Of a stretch of 64,000 nucleotides of DNA, positions 11,901 through 23,959 are shown in pieces. Below the pieces are notes generated by a model. That model saw only the letters and a program-made list of their open reading frames with translations. It made no database searches and was not told the origin of the DNA. The translations under genes were made by a program, and so were the position numbers. Position 1 is the first letter of the stretch. Every line of letters starts with the position of its first letter. Source of the DNA: Labyrinthula sp. Ha. Its lineage: Eukaryota; Sar; Bigyra; Labyrinthulida; Labyrinthulaceae. The DNA lies in assembly GCA_015227615.1 (NCBI GenBank), contig JAALGZ010000062.1, forward strand, positions 62,001 through 126,000. Reading direction: 5' to 3'.

Positions 11901-13149
11901 TGATATAATTCGTGACATTGGTAAACAATAAAGATGGTTAGCTTCTTTTACGCTCATTCATGTATCAGTTTATACCCCTCCATTATATTTTAATCATCTG
12001 CTACCATCAGAGGATTCTACCAGATTTTAGGTGATAAAATATAGTGGTTCCCAGAGTTTTCCAGAAACATTAGAAAGCATTTTTAATCAATATGGGAAAC
12101 TATTCTAGACGATTGGGGTATGGTTAGCTATCATATTTACTGGAAGAAACTAGGGAGCTTCTTTTATATTAAAGTTGTTGATTGCAGTCAGCTTTAAGCG
12201 AGAACATACTACAAAGCTTAATATTGTTAAATCAACTTCTTCGTTTTTATTTCCAAAAGATTTAGTTTTGGGTTTTAATCAGTTAAGAACCATATATATT
12301 TCAGATAAGTTACTGATGTCTCTCTATAAATGCTTTTGCTGTACCAAAATTTTTACTCACTGGAGATTTTCATAACTGTAATGTCCCCGGCGTATTTATT
12401 TCAAACTTTAAATTAAAACTTCCCTATAAAACACTTGATTGTGGAAGTCTTTAAGTTTTTTCGTGAAAATGGGAAAGTAGCTGTACCCGAAAAAATATTA
12501 GTATACTAAATTTAAAATACTAAGTAGAAATATATATATTTTTTAATTCATATGATGTAAGCACTATTTTGCCTTTCTTCCAGCAGAATAAAGTTATTAG
12601 GAAGTCAATATAAATTCTCCATCATTCGGTAGCAAAAAGATATATTTTTATTCTGTTCCTTAACCCTATTCCTTACTATAGGCTACAATGCTATTAACCT
12701 GCGAAATATCAGAGATGTTATATTTTTTTGTATTATAGCCAAAAAGAACTGTTCTAGAATCTCAGCTTAGTGAATCCTTAGATCCAACTATCAAGATTAC
12801 TATGATTTAATCTTCATGTTTGTTAAGACCGTAACCCTATACTTTTATCAATTATCTTTTACTTCACAGTGAATCTAACCTAAACTTCATTGATAGCAAA
12901 ACATTCTTTTTATTCTTTAGCTCATAAACATATGTTGTCCTTTCAGAAGGACTACACAAATCACTAAAACTAAATATATTATACCATGTAAGTATAAGCC
13001 CTCTAGAATGCTAAGATGAATTCTAACATGGTATACATAAACTTTCTCCCATTATACCTAGTATTACATTCTTGTAATTTTCAATACCAAGATAGAATAA
13101 TTTGAATCGACTCTATTTTCTGGTAATGCCCAAGAATACATTGTATGTA
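5934..13149. other. 7-kb gene desert
   Basis: Only short open frames (for example 6173-6361, 6382-6564, 11085-11465) occur, with no recognisable domain and low-complexity hydrophobic composition typical of AT-rich noncoding DNA. I saw no tRNA, rRNA, LTR or terminal inverted repeat. It separates two recently related genes, so it may be decayed repeat DNA too old to read. Confidence 0.5.
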
Positions 13150-13218
13150 AAAAGTTCCAGTTCAAACAATAGAACCCATACCAGAAAAGGAAAAGAAACA
13201 GACAGAATTATTCTAAAT
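13150..13218 (+). promoter_or_regulatory. Conserved upstream blocks of family member 3
   Basis: AAAAGTTCCAGTTCA at 13150-13164, ATACCAGAAAA at 13178-13188 and GAATTATTCTAAA at 13205-13217 match the order and spacing found before member 2, about 112 nt upstream of the ATG. Confidence 0.5.
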
Positions 13219-13275
13219 TCATTCGGTAAAATAAAAGTTAAATAAGAACACTCATAAAATTACTCTTCGAAATAT

Positions 13276-14286
13276 ATGGCTTCTGGATTTTTTACTTGTG
13301 ATCTACTAGATGGTGTAAGTAACGGTGGAGGAAACTTTGATGAGAGACCAGACAGAGAACACTGTTGTAGAGAGTGCTGCATACAACTCGATGAAGACAG
13401 GAAAAATATTTGTAGAGAAGGTTGTAGTGAAGCTGCTTTGGATGATGTTTCTGTTTGTGGTAATGACGATAGAGCAGTTTGTTCTCTTGGTGGGTTGAAA
13501 TTTTTTCTTGGGCAGCTTTCTTCAAACCAAGATGGAGAAAATTTACGGTGTTGTTTAACAGAGCTTGAAGACGGAGTTTTCAGGCGATCTAGAACTGATT
13601 TGTTTGATGAAGGTGAGTGCAATAACTTTGAGTTTGATGTTCCTACAAGTTTTCCTACTGACTCGCCAACAAATTTTCCAACAAGAAGTCCAACAACACC
13701 AAAACCAACACGTTCTCCAGTTATTTTTATTCCAAATGAAGAAAATAGTTCAACAATGATAATTATTGCAGGAACAACAATTCCAGTTTTATTACTCGGT
13801 GTTCTAATCGTATTTTTGTTTTCTAAGAGGGGAAGAGAAAGAAGAATGAGAGAAAAAAGTGCGTTGCAACAAGAAGAAGATAATCATAAAAGTTTTCCTT
13901 TAAACAACTCAAAGTATTTTGAAGATGACGCAAGTAGTTTTGCACCTATGAGATTTAGCCTTCCTCGAATAAGTTTAGCTTCATTTGGATCTAGAATTAG
14001 TAACGGAAGAAGAAATAATATGAAAGAAGAAAATTTGGAACGAGATATTGTTCAAGGAATTACACATAAGAAAAATAGTGTTCCAAAACAAGTTTCAAAG
14101 AGTAAAACTGAAAAACCTGCGTTTTTGGAAATTTTTGATACAGTAAAAGAAGATGTTCCTAAGAAAGGAGGTTATGTTGATCCAAGTATTTTCATTCCCA
14201 AAGAAGCTGAGAGGAAACCAAAGAAGAAGGAATTAGATGAGACTTCTGTTTCAAGTGATATAACAATAGGTTATTCCGTAATTTAA
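13276..14286 (+). CDS. Cys-rich/Pro-Thr-stalk single-pass membrane protein (family member 3)
   Basis: A 336-aa paralogue of the protein at 4827. All 12 head cysteines are conserved (8, 30, 31, 34, 35, 46, 50, 61, 69, 92, 93, 115), but the other head residues are strongly diverged from members 1 and 2. The Pro-Thr stalk (about 122-158) is shorter, lacking the repeated 9-residue units. One transmembrane helix (about 160-182) is followed by a basic stop-transfer stretch (KRGRERR). The roughly 130-residue cytoplasmic tail from KSFPLNNSKYF onward is almost identical in protein and DNA to member 2, ending DITIGYSVI. This contrast between a diverged head and a conserved tail indicates recent gene conversion or exchange of the 3' half, or strong constraint on the tail. 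Function unknown. Confidence 0.85.
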   Translation: MASGFFTCDLLDGVSNGGGNFDERPDREHCCRECCIQLDEDRKNICREGCSEAALDDVSVCGNDDRAVCSLGGLKFFLGQLSSNQDGENLRCCLTELEDGVFRRSRTDLFDEGECNNFEFDVPTSFPTDSPTNFPTRSPTTPKPTRSPVIFIPNEENSSTMIIIAGTTIPVLLLGVLIVFLFSKRGRERRMREKSALQQEEDNHKSFPLNNSKYFEDDASSFAPMRFSLPRISLASFGSRISNGRRNNMKEENLERDIVQGITHKKNSVPKQVSKSKTEKPAFLEIFDTVKEDVPKKGGYVDPSIFIPKEAERKPKKKELDETSVSSDITIGYSVI

Positions 14287-16366
14287 TATATACCATTGTT
14301 CTTCATTATGAAAGGCCAAGTTGAGTTAAAGTATCACTTGGTGGATATCCTTCTTGTCAAAGTTCTGGGGACAATGTTTACAATAATAGTATCTTCAATA
14401 TAAAAACCTTTTCATTTAAGAACTAGTGAAGGCAAAAAAATCAGCTCTAACAAAGTAGAAACAATATAGTAAGTTCTTGTTAAATCAATATATAAATATT
14501 CTTGGTGATTATTTCCTTCGTTAATCCAGTCTTAATGTAGAGTTAGGTAGAGTGTACGAATTCCCTTTCGATTATCTCTTAGCAGTCATCCCAATATAGT
14601 TCTTCTTCTAAGGTTACACATTTTACAGAAACTTCTTACCAAGCATTGAACAAACGTCCAAAGTTCATTGTTTTTACATATCACGTAAAGTCTGAGTTTA
14701 TGGTTGAGCCAATTTAGAAAGATTAATCAAGAATGTGTCCATCGGTTACAGATTGTTTTTTCTAAATTGATCAAGAATCAAAGCCTCCAAACTTTGTGCT
14801 CTTACTTGTTGAAAATCTTTTTTTTAATCTTATAAGTCAGTTAAACTTGGATTTGAGTTTCTTGGAGTAGAGAGTATTGATTGCGCTTTTTGTATTTTTT
14901 CTTTTTCAGGGGTGAATCAAACTCTTTATGATCATTTGGAAATTGAAAAGATACTAGATTAACAAATATTTTTGTTTCTTTTTCTTCAAATCAGCAACTA
15001 TTTCTTACCAAAAGAAACGCTGCTCGAATAATGAAGTCTTACCATAAGAAGTTTTCCCGTTATGAGCAGCCTTGCAAAAAAAAGAATCTGGTCAACTTTA
15101 GTTTGCTCAATCTCTGCTTCCCATAAGAAACTAAATAATACCTTTGATTCAGCGAATACAACGCCTCTATCACGTAATCCAGGTAGATTGATCTAGAGTC
15201 CTTTTCTTTATCGCAACGTTGGATCTTAAGTTGAATCACTAGCAACAAGGTTCTACTCAATATTTGAACAGAATATTGTTAACTTATTGCACTTTCCAAT
15301 AGTACAGCTAGCCTAGTCTACATACCGTGGGCAACCCGAATGGGACTCCATTTGTAAGACCCCAAGTTGTACTTGAGCTGAGTTTCATTCAGCAAGGGAG
15401 GGTAAACGAAGTTACAAAACATAAGTTTATCTATATAGCCTTAAGCTTGTTCAATTGAGTAGAATATATATCATCTATAAGTTCATGGGGACAGGTGTTC
15501 TAATCTCTAAGAGAAACATGTAGAATAAGAACGTAGTCATCAAGAACAAGGTAGGGATATTGATACACGGGAGGTAGTTTCCATTATTTTCCGAGAGGAG
15601 GAAAGGGGACATGTTTCAGAGCTGCGGAAATGAAGAGGTAGATTTACGCTCGTTCATAAAAGTAATAGAAAGTATAGACTTTGGAAATGGTATTTAAATC
15701 TATGATCGGAATTTGAATCCTTCTCCAGCTGCTTTCAAACTTTCAAAAACAGTTCCTTGAATGATTTTGATGAGTTTTTATATTTAGCAGACACTCCAGG
15801 ACGCTCCCAATATTTTGGTTCAGTCAGCGAAAGTGATGAGAGTTCATTCTAACAGTTAGAAACCTAGTTCTCTAACAAGCTAGACCAAGCTTCTTCCATT
15901 TCTGTATTTTTCAAAGAGATGATCTGAAAATATCTCAATATATACGGCTAGCTTATTAGAACAAAATATTTGTATGCAGAAGAATCTTCTCTCACCGAGA
16001 CTTCAAACTCATATCAAGCGTTTTCTAAAACTGCTCTAACGGATATTTGGGTCATGTCTAATTGATATTTGATAAAGGGTTGATGCATCAAAATTATCGA
16101 TAAGACTCGATGTTATGCAAATGAAAAAGAAAGGGAAGGACGAAGAAAAAAGATAAAATATCTTTTGCAAAAGGATATTTTTTTAATGCTTTTGTTTTAA
16201 TATCAAAAATTGTAAGAAATTTTCATTTTCTATTTGAAACTTTATTTCTGTATAAACAAAAAGTGAGAATTAATTTGTTTTAGCTATGAAGACTTTGGAT
16301 ACTTTGAGGAATGTGTTTTTTCTTTTGTTTAGTTAATAAGATGATACGCCACTAAAGTAATACTAT
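14287..16366. other. Intergenic region without recognisable content
   Basis: AT-rich DNA with many stops in all frames. The short minus frame 15060-15260 has no recognisable domain. No repeat or RNA gene seen. Confidence 0.5.
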
Positions 16367-16960
16367 TTAAATAAATACAGTTTCACTATTTTTTTTGAAT
16401 TTTCTCTTGTTATATTTTCTGGTTGCGTATTTTTGTGCGTTCTTATATTTGTCATTTGAAATGGAACGACTTGACTCAAGGAAGTCTACCAGCTTTCTAA
16501 GAAGATCAAGGATTATTTTCTTTTTGGTTCTGGAAATCTTGGCAGAGAGTTTATTTTTTTCTTTGGTATGGTTTTCTTTCTGACGTGAACCTTTTGGTTG
16601 TTCAGCTTTCAGTTTTGTATACTCTTCATTGTTAATAAGCAGCAACTCAAGAAGACTAATTTCATTACTGAAACTTACACATTCAACACTTTTTAACAGC
16701 ATTAAAACACTTTTATAATTAATTTCGCTTTTTTCTCGTCTCAGCTCTTTGGCAATTTTTTCTAATCTACTTTCTCTGAACTTTGTCTCGTTGACCAACT
16801 CTTGCAATGCTTTAATGTACTTCTTTTTCTTTTCTCTTGCCTCCTTTGATGATTCTTTACTTTGTTCTCTTCCTGAATCCTCTGTCAACTTTCTACTTAT
16901 ATTTATATTCGACATATTTATATTTGACATATTTATATTTTTCTGAACCTTTATTTTCAA
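16367..16960 (-). CDS. Small basic protein with two bZIP-like segments
   Basis: A 197-aa Lys/Arg/Glu-rich protein, probably a DNA-binding transcription factor or a decayed relative. Segment 2 (residues about 125-170) fits the bZIP rule N-x7-R-x9-L-x6-L: N136, R144, L154, L161, within NKLSAKISRTKKK. Segment 1 (about 31-75) has the same spacing with Ser in place of the invariant Asn: S34, R42, L52, T59, L66, L73, within KESSKEAREKKKKYIK. Two bZIP-like units in one chain look like an internal duplication. The N-terminus repeats MSNIN twice from a 15-bp tandem repeat, so the start could be Met1, Met11 or Met16. Zippers are short, so dimerisation is uncertain. The frame has no interruption, which at this AT content supports a real gene. 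Confidence 0.6.
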   Translation of the reverse strand: MKIKVQKNINMSNINMSNINISRKLTEDSGREQSKESSKEAREKKKKYIKALQELVNETKFRESRLEKIAKELRREKSEINYKSVLMLLKSVECVSFSNEISLLELLLINNEEYTKLKAEQPKGSRQKENHTKEKNKLSAKISRTKKKIILDLLRKLVDFLESSRSISNDKYKNAQKYATRKYNKRKFKKNSETVFI

Positions 16961-19200
16961 TTAGGTTTTGTTTTAACGGACTAAAAAAATCCACAAATCT
17001 TAACGGTTATTCACAAATTTTAACTGCAATTAATAGAAAATGAAAATTCGAGGAAATTTCTTCTAGAATAGAAGAAAAGCCAAGAAAAACTGAACCAAGA
17101 AAAGAAAAAATAACGAATCCTTATCGTTAATGCTAATCAATACATCTTAGAAGCTCTTGTAACTATTAAAAATGTTTGAAAGGTTATGGCTATCAGATAA
17201 ATACGTGCATAGAAGTATCTATTTTTCTTCCTGTTTTGATTTTACGACGAACTAAGAAAGGAATATTTAAATACCAAAGAAAAATTGAACAAGGAGATAA
17301 TTAAGAAATGAAATGCTTGAAATCTAATATGTGGAAGTATTTCAACTATCCAATAATTTGCTTGGGAAATTATTTCGAAGTGATTATTTAATAGGAAGAA
17401 AATATCCAAAAAGAATTTCTTTATGAAAGAATATAGTTTAGGTAAAGTTCATTACATGAGTTTACTTGGATAATAGGAAAAGTATTTGATCATTCTTTAT
17501 GGTCTGATAATTTTTTAGTCTAAGTATATCATTTGAGCCTTATTATATTGGTTTATTTACAATTACTCTACAATGTTTTTTTCTTCGCCTGAACTGGATT
17601 TATATCGTTTTTGTTTCATTCAAAAAGAGGCTTTTCAAAGGAAATATGTTTTAATTAAGGAATCTCTATTGATATTATAGTTTTTTTTTGTCAATTTTAA
17701 AGAAAGTTTACTTTTTTCTGTGTTCCATAAGTCACTTCCAAAGTATTTCCTGCTGATTCAAGCAAGATAGTGAATGTAAGCTACTTATTTGAAGCTAAGG
17801 AAATAAAATAATGAAGCACAGATTTTTCTTTATTATTTCTTTAGAGTATTTTTATACAAGGGATCTATTTTGTTCATTTATACTTGAAAACATCTTATCT
17901 TATAAGAACCATGTTTCCTCTACATAAACTTTATAATGAAATACTTCAATATATCCAATGAATTTACCCGAATAATTGACCTCAGTATATAGTTTAGAAT
18001 GATGAATAAATAAACTCTTAATATGATTTGTGATGATAGTTTTTCTTATTCAAAGTTGTGCCTTTGAATTACCTATTTACTAGCTGCTCCAGTATTTTCA
18101 ATCAAATAAGAATGAAATATCCTAGATAAGTATTTAATAATCGGAATATAAACTAATGATGACAATTCCTGACTACTAAATTTAATGTAGTGATGTTTAA
18201 GAAAAATTTTAAAAAATATGTGAGAAACTTTTTGACAACAATAATTCCCCAATGAACAAAAGGATTAGATGAGATATGTCAAACAAGCATGAGAGTTGTC
18301 TTCAATAAACTTACTAATATTCCAAGTTCCACTTTTGAGTCAACAAAGCGGGACTAGCCTGACGAAAAAAAACTGTTAATAAAATTGGAAGCTCCCTCAT
18401 TTATTTATTTCTGTACAATTAGGTATATAATTATTATAAAGAGTTTCAATTTTTCAATAGATTCAATTTTATATTAGTTCGAGTATTGAAATAAACAAAA
18501 CTATACTTTGAAGGTATTTCTGCAACTGTTTGGGCTTAAGTGATCACTATAAGAGAAATAAGAAGATTTGTATCAAGAAAGGGTTCAAAATATAAATCTT
18601 ATATTTATTCTGATAAAGGAAAACCTCAAATGAAAAACTTATATTATCATATTATAGTTTTATAAGAGGTAATTGCTAATTTAGCTGAGCTATTCACTAA
18701 TACGTAAACCATAATTTTATTAAAAGGAAGATATTATAAAGTTCAATGGAAAGCATGTTTTTAAAAATCTGATAAATAAAAGGAAAAAAATATTGTTTTT
18801 TTATAATTGCTTCATCTGAAGGTGTCAAAGAAAGTTTTATCATCTACATAACTTGATAGAATACAAAAAATATTACAGTCTTTTAAAACATCTTACCAAA
18901 AATCAAGAAGAAGCATAACGAAACCATTTTTCAATCTAACTCTAAAGATTCCTAATGAAAATTTGTTTTATTCCATGAAACTATACTCTGTAGAAACGGC
19001 ACACCTAAGAGATCATATACCAAAGATCACCGAGACAAATCTTTTTATAATACATGATGCTTCTTGCTGTAATCTTAGATTTCCTGTCATGAAGTTAGAA
19101 TATTTGTTACTTTCCTCTTAAATTCGTATTTCTCGATCGTAGAAAAATAAAATATGTTTCTGATTCTGTTAATGATTTTGCTCGTGTTGTACATTTAATT
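16961..19200. other. Intergenic region without recognisable content
   Basis: AT-rich, dense in stops, with homopolymer runs. I find no gene, RNA or structured repeat that I can support. Confidence 0.5.
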
Positions 19201-19228
19201 TCGTTATCTTTTTGTAAAAGCTAGAATG

Positions 19229-19814
19229 GAAAAGAATTTCTTTAAGATGACAATGTTTCAAAACATCTTGCACAGGTTTTGCTGTCTCTTTTTCCCAAAT
19301 ACTTTACTTCGTATCTATTTCTTAAATGAACACGAAAAATTGATTGTGATTGCAGGTTGGAGATATTGGTGTTAATATTTTCAGATCAGTTTCTTCCTTT
19401 GAAAATTTTGACCTCTCCGACATACACTTGAATGAGAAGAATAATCTACAAAGTAGTTTTAAAGAAGAACCCAATTGCAACTATTCTATTACAAGACTTT
19501 CTACAAAGCAAAAAGAAACAACCATTAGATATTTAAACTTTCCTTGTTCCGCACTTGATAGAAAAAATAAATAAATTTCGTCTACCTTGCTGTTCACAAA
19601 ATGTTTTTTTGTAGCCAGTCGATATCTTAAAGAATTGAAGAGTCTTTCTAATGCTCAAGTGATTTTGTTTTTTTTGTTTTTCTCAACTGAGCTGTTCAAT
19701 GAAAGCCAAAGTAAATCTAATACCAACAAGAAAAAGGAAAATGGAGGTGCAGCAGTCAAGCGAGATATCTCTAGGTATCTGTGCAAACAACTATTTGCTT
19801 TGAAAACTACCTAG
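19229..19814 (+). other. Possible small spliced gene or pseudogene (two short frames)
   Basis: Two adjacent plus-strand open stretches (19350-19574 and 19587-19814) have protein-like composition, with few low-complexity runs. Each is preceded by an acceptor-like sequence (gattgcag before 19355; tttttgtag before 19615). A short open stretch beginning at the ATG at 19229 could be a first exon. The last frame ends in a Lys/Asn-rich polar region (SQSKSNTNKKKENGG). No domain is recognised. Given the 28-nt intron inferred in the neighbouring SF3A3 gene, small introns could link these pieces, but I cannot define splice sites with confidence. It may equally be noncoding. Confidence 0.2.
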
Positions 19815-20029
19815 TTTACATGAAGAAAAAATAGCTACCCATTACAAGAAAATATCTCTTCGGAAAAGCTGGTTTGAACTCAAAAGGCCATTTACGCAAC
19901 GCTGGTAGAAAGATTTTGTGGCATCTGCTGGGCGGTCGTACTAAAACTCATGAAAACCAGCTTTGATTTCTTGCCTTTGTATTCCAATAATTTAATCTTT
20001 TTCTAAAAAGAAAAGGACGCCCTTAACCG

Positions 20030-21572
20030 TTAGCTCAGGCTGTACACTTGTTTCTGAACAATTTTTTGCCCATCTGGTGTCTCAAACTCTTCCACAGCTT
20101 CAAACTCATTCTTAATTTGTCCCTCCAACTTGGAATACAACTTTCTAGCATCCTCAATTTTGATAATGTCATGAAAATGTCTTGTATTTGGTATTCTTAG
20201 AAGCTTCATTCCATTTGCATGTCGCCATTCTTGAAAGTGTTTATCAAAATTCTTTCTCCCTCTGTATGTAAAATTTCCACAAATCTCGCACTCAAAACTT
20301 TCATGAAGACCTTCTAGTTTATACAACCAAAGTGGAACTGGTTCTCCATCTAATCCAACAAGCGCTTTTTTATTTGTTTTCTGTTTTTTAACTGCTCGAA
20401 CCGTTTCTTCAGCGGCATCTTGAGTTAAGTCATCAATAAAATTAAGAGAATGAAGTGCACGAAGTTCTCTTTCAGCTAAGAAGTTTTCTTCTTGATGTTC
20501 TTTAAAGGACATAGTTTCTTTCTTAGTAACTCTTTCCTTAGTTTTCGTTATTTTTCTACTCATTCCATCTTCTCGAACTACTTCTCTAATTATTTCTTCC
20601 AAGCAAAATAAATACAAAAAAGAAATATTTGCTTTCAGAATAGTTTTTTTAGGATACCGAAAGCTTTTCACTTTGAAATCATTTAAACCTATTTTACTAA
20701 GCTCCAACAATTCTATTATTTCATCCTCTTTCTCAATAGCAAGTTTTAATCTTTTTTCTTGATCCTCTTTTCTTCCTCCAACTTTTAAACCTCGTTTTTG
20801 AAGTTCAGTTTTTGTATTTTCAGAAACAATTTTAAAAGATTCAATATATTGAACAACTTTTTGCTTTGCAACAGATTGAATATAAAGTTCAGCCAAAGGT
20901 TGAGTTCTATTGAAGAAATCAAGAAGATATTTTGCTAAATCCTCCAAATATTTCTTGTATCTCGTTGTGAATTTAACCTTGGAATAATCATAGGCTTCGA
21001 ATGCAATAAAAGAATCCAAAAAAGCAGAATAACTCACTTTTTCCTCTTTCATGCTCAAATATTCGGAATAAAAAATGTGTAGATCCAAACTTTGTCCATT
21101 AAATTCCTCAATAGAGAAAACAAGTTTTTCTGAAATTTTAAACTCGATTTTCTCAATTAAGCTCTTTTCAATTTCAGAGATATTAACTTTTCTTATTTCT
21201 GACCCAGAATTCACCTGAGCGGTTATATAATTAGTATTTTTTATTGCATTATACTCTTCGTAGAATATTTGAGCATTTTGTTTTCGCCTTGATATCTCTA
21301 AAGATAAAAGTTTAGAATCAAATCCTTCCTTAATTTTTTCCTTTATTCTTAATGCTTCGTTCAAAGCTTCACTAAGAATTAAACAAAGAAGGAAAATACT
21401 TGATAAAGTGTTCGTTTCGAAGATCCAATAATTGACTGCCAACAGCTTTTCGCTGAAGAGTTGTGTTTGCAGTTGTTATCTGTCTTAATCTTAGATTTGT
21501 TGTGATTAATTTCTCACATACTTCAAGTTCTTCAATATTTCTTCGAAGTATTTCTAAGGCAGTTGATGACAT
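20030..21572 (-). CDS. SF3A3: Splicing factor 3a subunit 3 (SF3A60/Prp9), two exons
   Basis: Component of the SF3a complex of U2 snRNP, needed for branch-site recognition in pre-spliceosome assembly in the nucleus. Exon 1 is 21400-21572 and exon 2 is 20030-21371, joined across a 28-nt GT..AG intron. The join gives 504 aa, against 501 in human SF3A3. Recognised blocks (spliced numbering): N-terminal helical region; LDLHIFYSEYLSMK (about 153-166) and YKKYLEDL..LLDFFNRTQPL (about 196-217), both matching human SF3A3; a SAP-like segment with RGLKVGGRKEDQEKRL (about 250-266); PVPLWLYKLEGLHESFECEICGN leading into a matrin-type zinc finger C419-x2-C422-x13-H436-x5-H442; and IPNTRHFHDI. The exon 2 frame alone would start at a spurious Met (21442) inside exon 1. 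The most secure host gene in the window. Confidence 0.93.
21372..21399 (-). other. 28-nt spliceosomal intron of SF3A3
   Basis: On the minus strand the segment begins GTATTTTC and ends TTCTTAG. Removing it joins ..HFI to NEALNEALRI in frame and replaces an out-of-frame overlap of two open frames with one continuous SF3A3 protein. The intron is pyrimidine-rich, with TTTAAT as a possible branch region. The 28-nt length is inferred from frame and protein homology, not from cDNA. Confidence 0.75.
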
Positions 21573-21730
21573 TATATATTTTATGGTTTGTTGCAGAAAG
21601 TACGATATTGAATATTATTCCCCATTGGATATGTTTGAAAAGTTGGGACGTCAGAAAGATTTTAGTTAAAGTCAAAAAACGAGTACCAGGTCTTTTGGGT
21701 AGTAAATAGCCCAATTTTGGGCAGACGCTT

Positions 21731-21758
21731 TATATATATATATATATATATATATATT
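21731..21758. repeat. (TA)14 microsatellite
   Basis: A perfect TA dinucleotide run about 160 bp upstream of the SF3A3 start codon. A shorter AT run lies at about 22284-22299. Confidence 0.95.
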
Positions 21759-23959
21759 TACTTATGTTTCTATGCTGGTGAATTTAGTTTTATATTCTTG
21801 TTGTTGCTACTGCTAGTCATTGGTGCTATAAACTAACAACGTGGATACGTCGGGTGACAGTAAATATCCCAAGAGCAAAAAATTTAAAATGATAATCATT
21901 TCATGTAAGAGATTTCTTATGATTAATTTTTTTGCAGTATCTTACGTTCTGAACAAACTAGGCATGTTATTGGCAGAAGGAACAAGTTGGTGCTTTCTCT
22001 TTGGTTGTTGGTAATCTTTGAGACCAGTTTACAAGGATTAATAGCGTTTACATTTGTTTTTAGCTTTCTCTTTTTAACTTAGGTTTCTATGATGAAATGA
22101 TTTAATCATAAGTTTATTGCCTCATATCATAATTAAAAAACATGTCCTTCAAGGGGCCTCCAACCCGGGAAAGCTCGATCAATTTTGCAAAGAAAAACAT
22201 TGTTGACAGAACTATCCTTTTTTTTTGCAATTGTCATTGCGCAAAGTTTCTTCAATGACTATGATCATAAAAATGTACACCTAATATATATATATATATG
22301 TTTTGCCTCCAGCTATAAAAATGGCAACAAGACATTCCTATAGAAAGTGCATTTGTTAAATAACTATGATATGCTTTCTATGAGACAGATAAAGTCGGAA
22401 CTCCGTAATATATTTTGCTTTTAGGAATCAGGGTGATATATACATATATTTCTTGGTGTTGAACTCAAATTTTGGTATGAAACTTCTTTATTTAAATTTC
22501 TAACATAACATTTGAGCTCATTGTAATAAGCCTATATACAAGTTCTCCTAATTTTTTTCAAAATTTGGATTTATTTTATGCAAAGGCTTTACCATTTATA
22601 GAGTCATAATAGGACATTTTTATTATAAGACATACACTACCTTTGTGTTATATATTGTTGAAGTATCTTTTCAACTAGTTTCTAGTTTTTAAAGGATATG
22701 TTAAGTTTTTTGGTACCGTACCTATTATTATAATAAATTAAGTATTGAATAAGTCCTTTGTAATAATTCTAGATTCTAACCATTTACAAGATGTACTGAC
22801 ATTCTTTTATATGGGCTCTCTTGAATATAGCACATTGTTGTCTAAGAGAAGTAGCCAGATAACATATTCAAGTTTATGTATATTGACAACCATTATTAAC
22901 TTGTTACCTTTCTTTAATCAAAATTCAGAAATTTTTGTGTATTCAACGTACTGAACCAATTTTGTTTATTTCTTGCATATAAAAAGGATTAGTATTTTGC
23001 TACAGAAATATTGAAACTTTGTTTTTTCCATGAATTTTTGGAAAATATTACCTAAATCGACTGAGTGCATACATTAATTCTTGTAAATGTAAGCACATAG
23101 CCACATATTAATTATATTTGTAGTAGAAGTCGAGTATGAAAAGTATTAAATAGTAGTGTCTCAAACAGTTATAAAGAAAGTTTAATTTGAGTATTTAAAT
23201 TTAAGGATTGGTCAACGACTTTTTATTTTGCATCCAACTAGTCATGTTTACACTTTATCAGCCCAGTTTCTATCTTTGACAGTATGATCGACACCACAAT
23301 TTTTACTATTAGTAAGAACCGAAAATAATAATTAAATATGGTTTCAGAGCATGTACAAGGATATAATCATCCACATTAAAATAATTATGATGATTTGTAT
23401 ATAACTTAAAAGTAATATCAAAGATATATGGTGCTAAACATTTAGAATTTTAAATTTGGTATTTTGCGAGTTACAGCTTTAATTTTTTTTAATCTTTTTA
23501 TAAAATGTTACCTTGATGCTATGAATACATCTATAATGAGTTTATGAAACTTCCATATGTGGAACATACAATTGCTGTTATCTTAAATAAATATATTTTC
23601 ATGTCTATAGGTTTTGAAAATTTATTTCATTATCAAACTTCATCCGGCGCTTTCCAAGAGCCCTAAGTTACTGGAACCACTGTAGATAATGAAATAAGCA
23701 ACTAGATCCATGTTAAATGCGAAGGCGAATGTTGTGGTATACACTGAAACATTAAACTAAACTATTAGGGGATCATATTACAACCTAATTGAAATCGGCA
23801 TATAAAATAATAAAAAATATTTTTGTCTTATACAATCCATAATTGACATGGGGAATTGGGAGGATTATTCTTGCAAAATCGGTTAATGAGGTAGAAACCA
23901 TTCTTAATCCTACGATTATGAATTTATTTTCTTATTATCTTGATATTAAAATAACTAAA
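21759..23959. other. Gene-free AT-rich region
   Basis: No gene recognised. The 69-aa frame at 22745-22954 has no domain and is probably chance. Confidence 0.5.

Noticed and set aside
22150-22195. GC-richer patch (ggggcctccaacccgggaaag) considered as a tRNA or RNA-gene trace
   Set aside because: No cloverleaf or box A/B pattern could be drawn.
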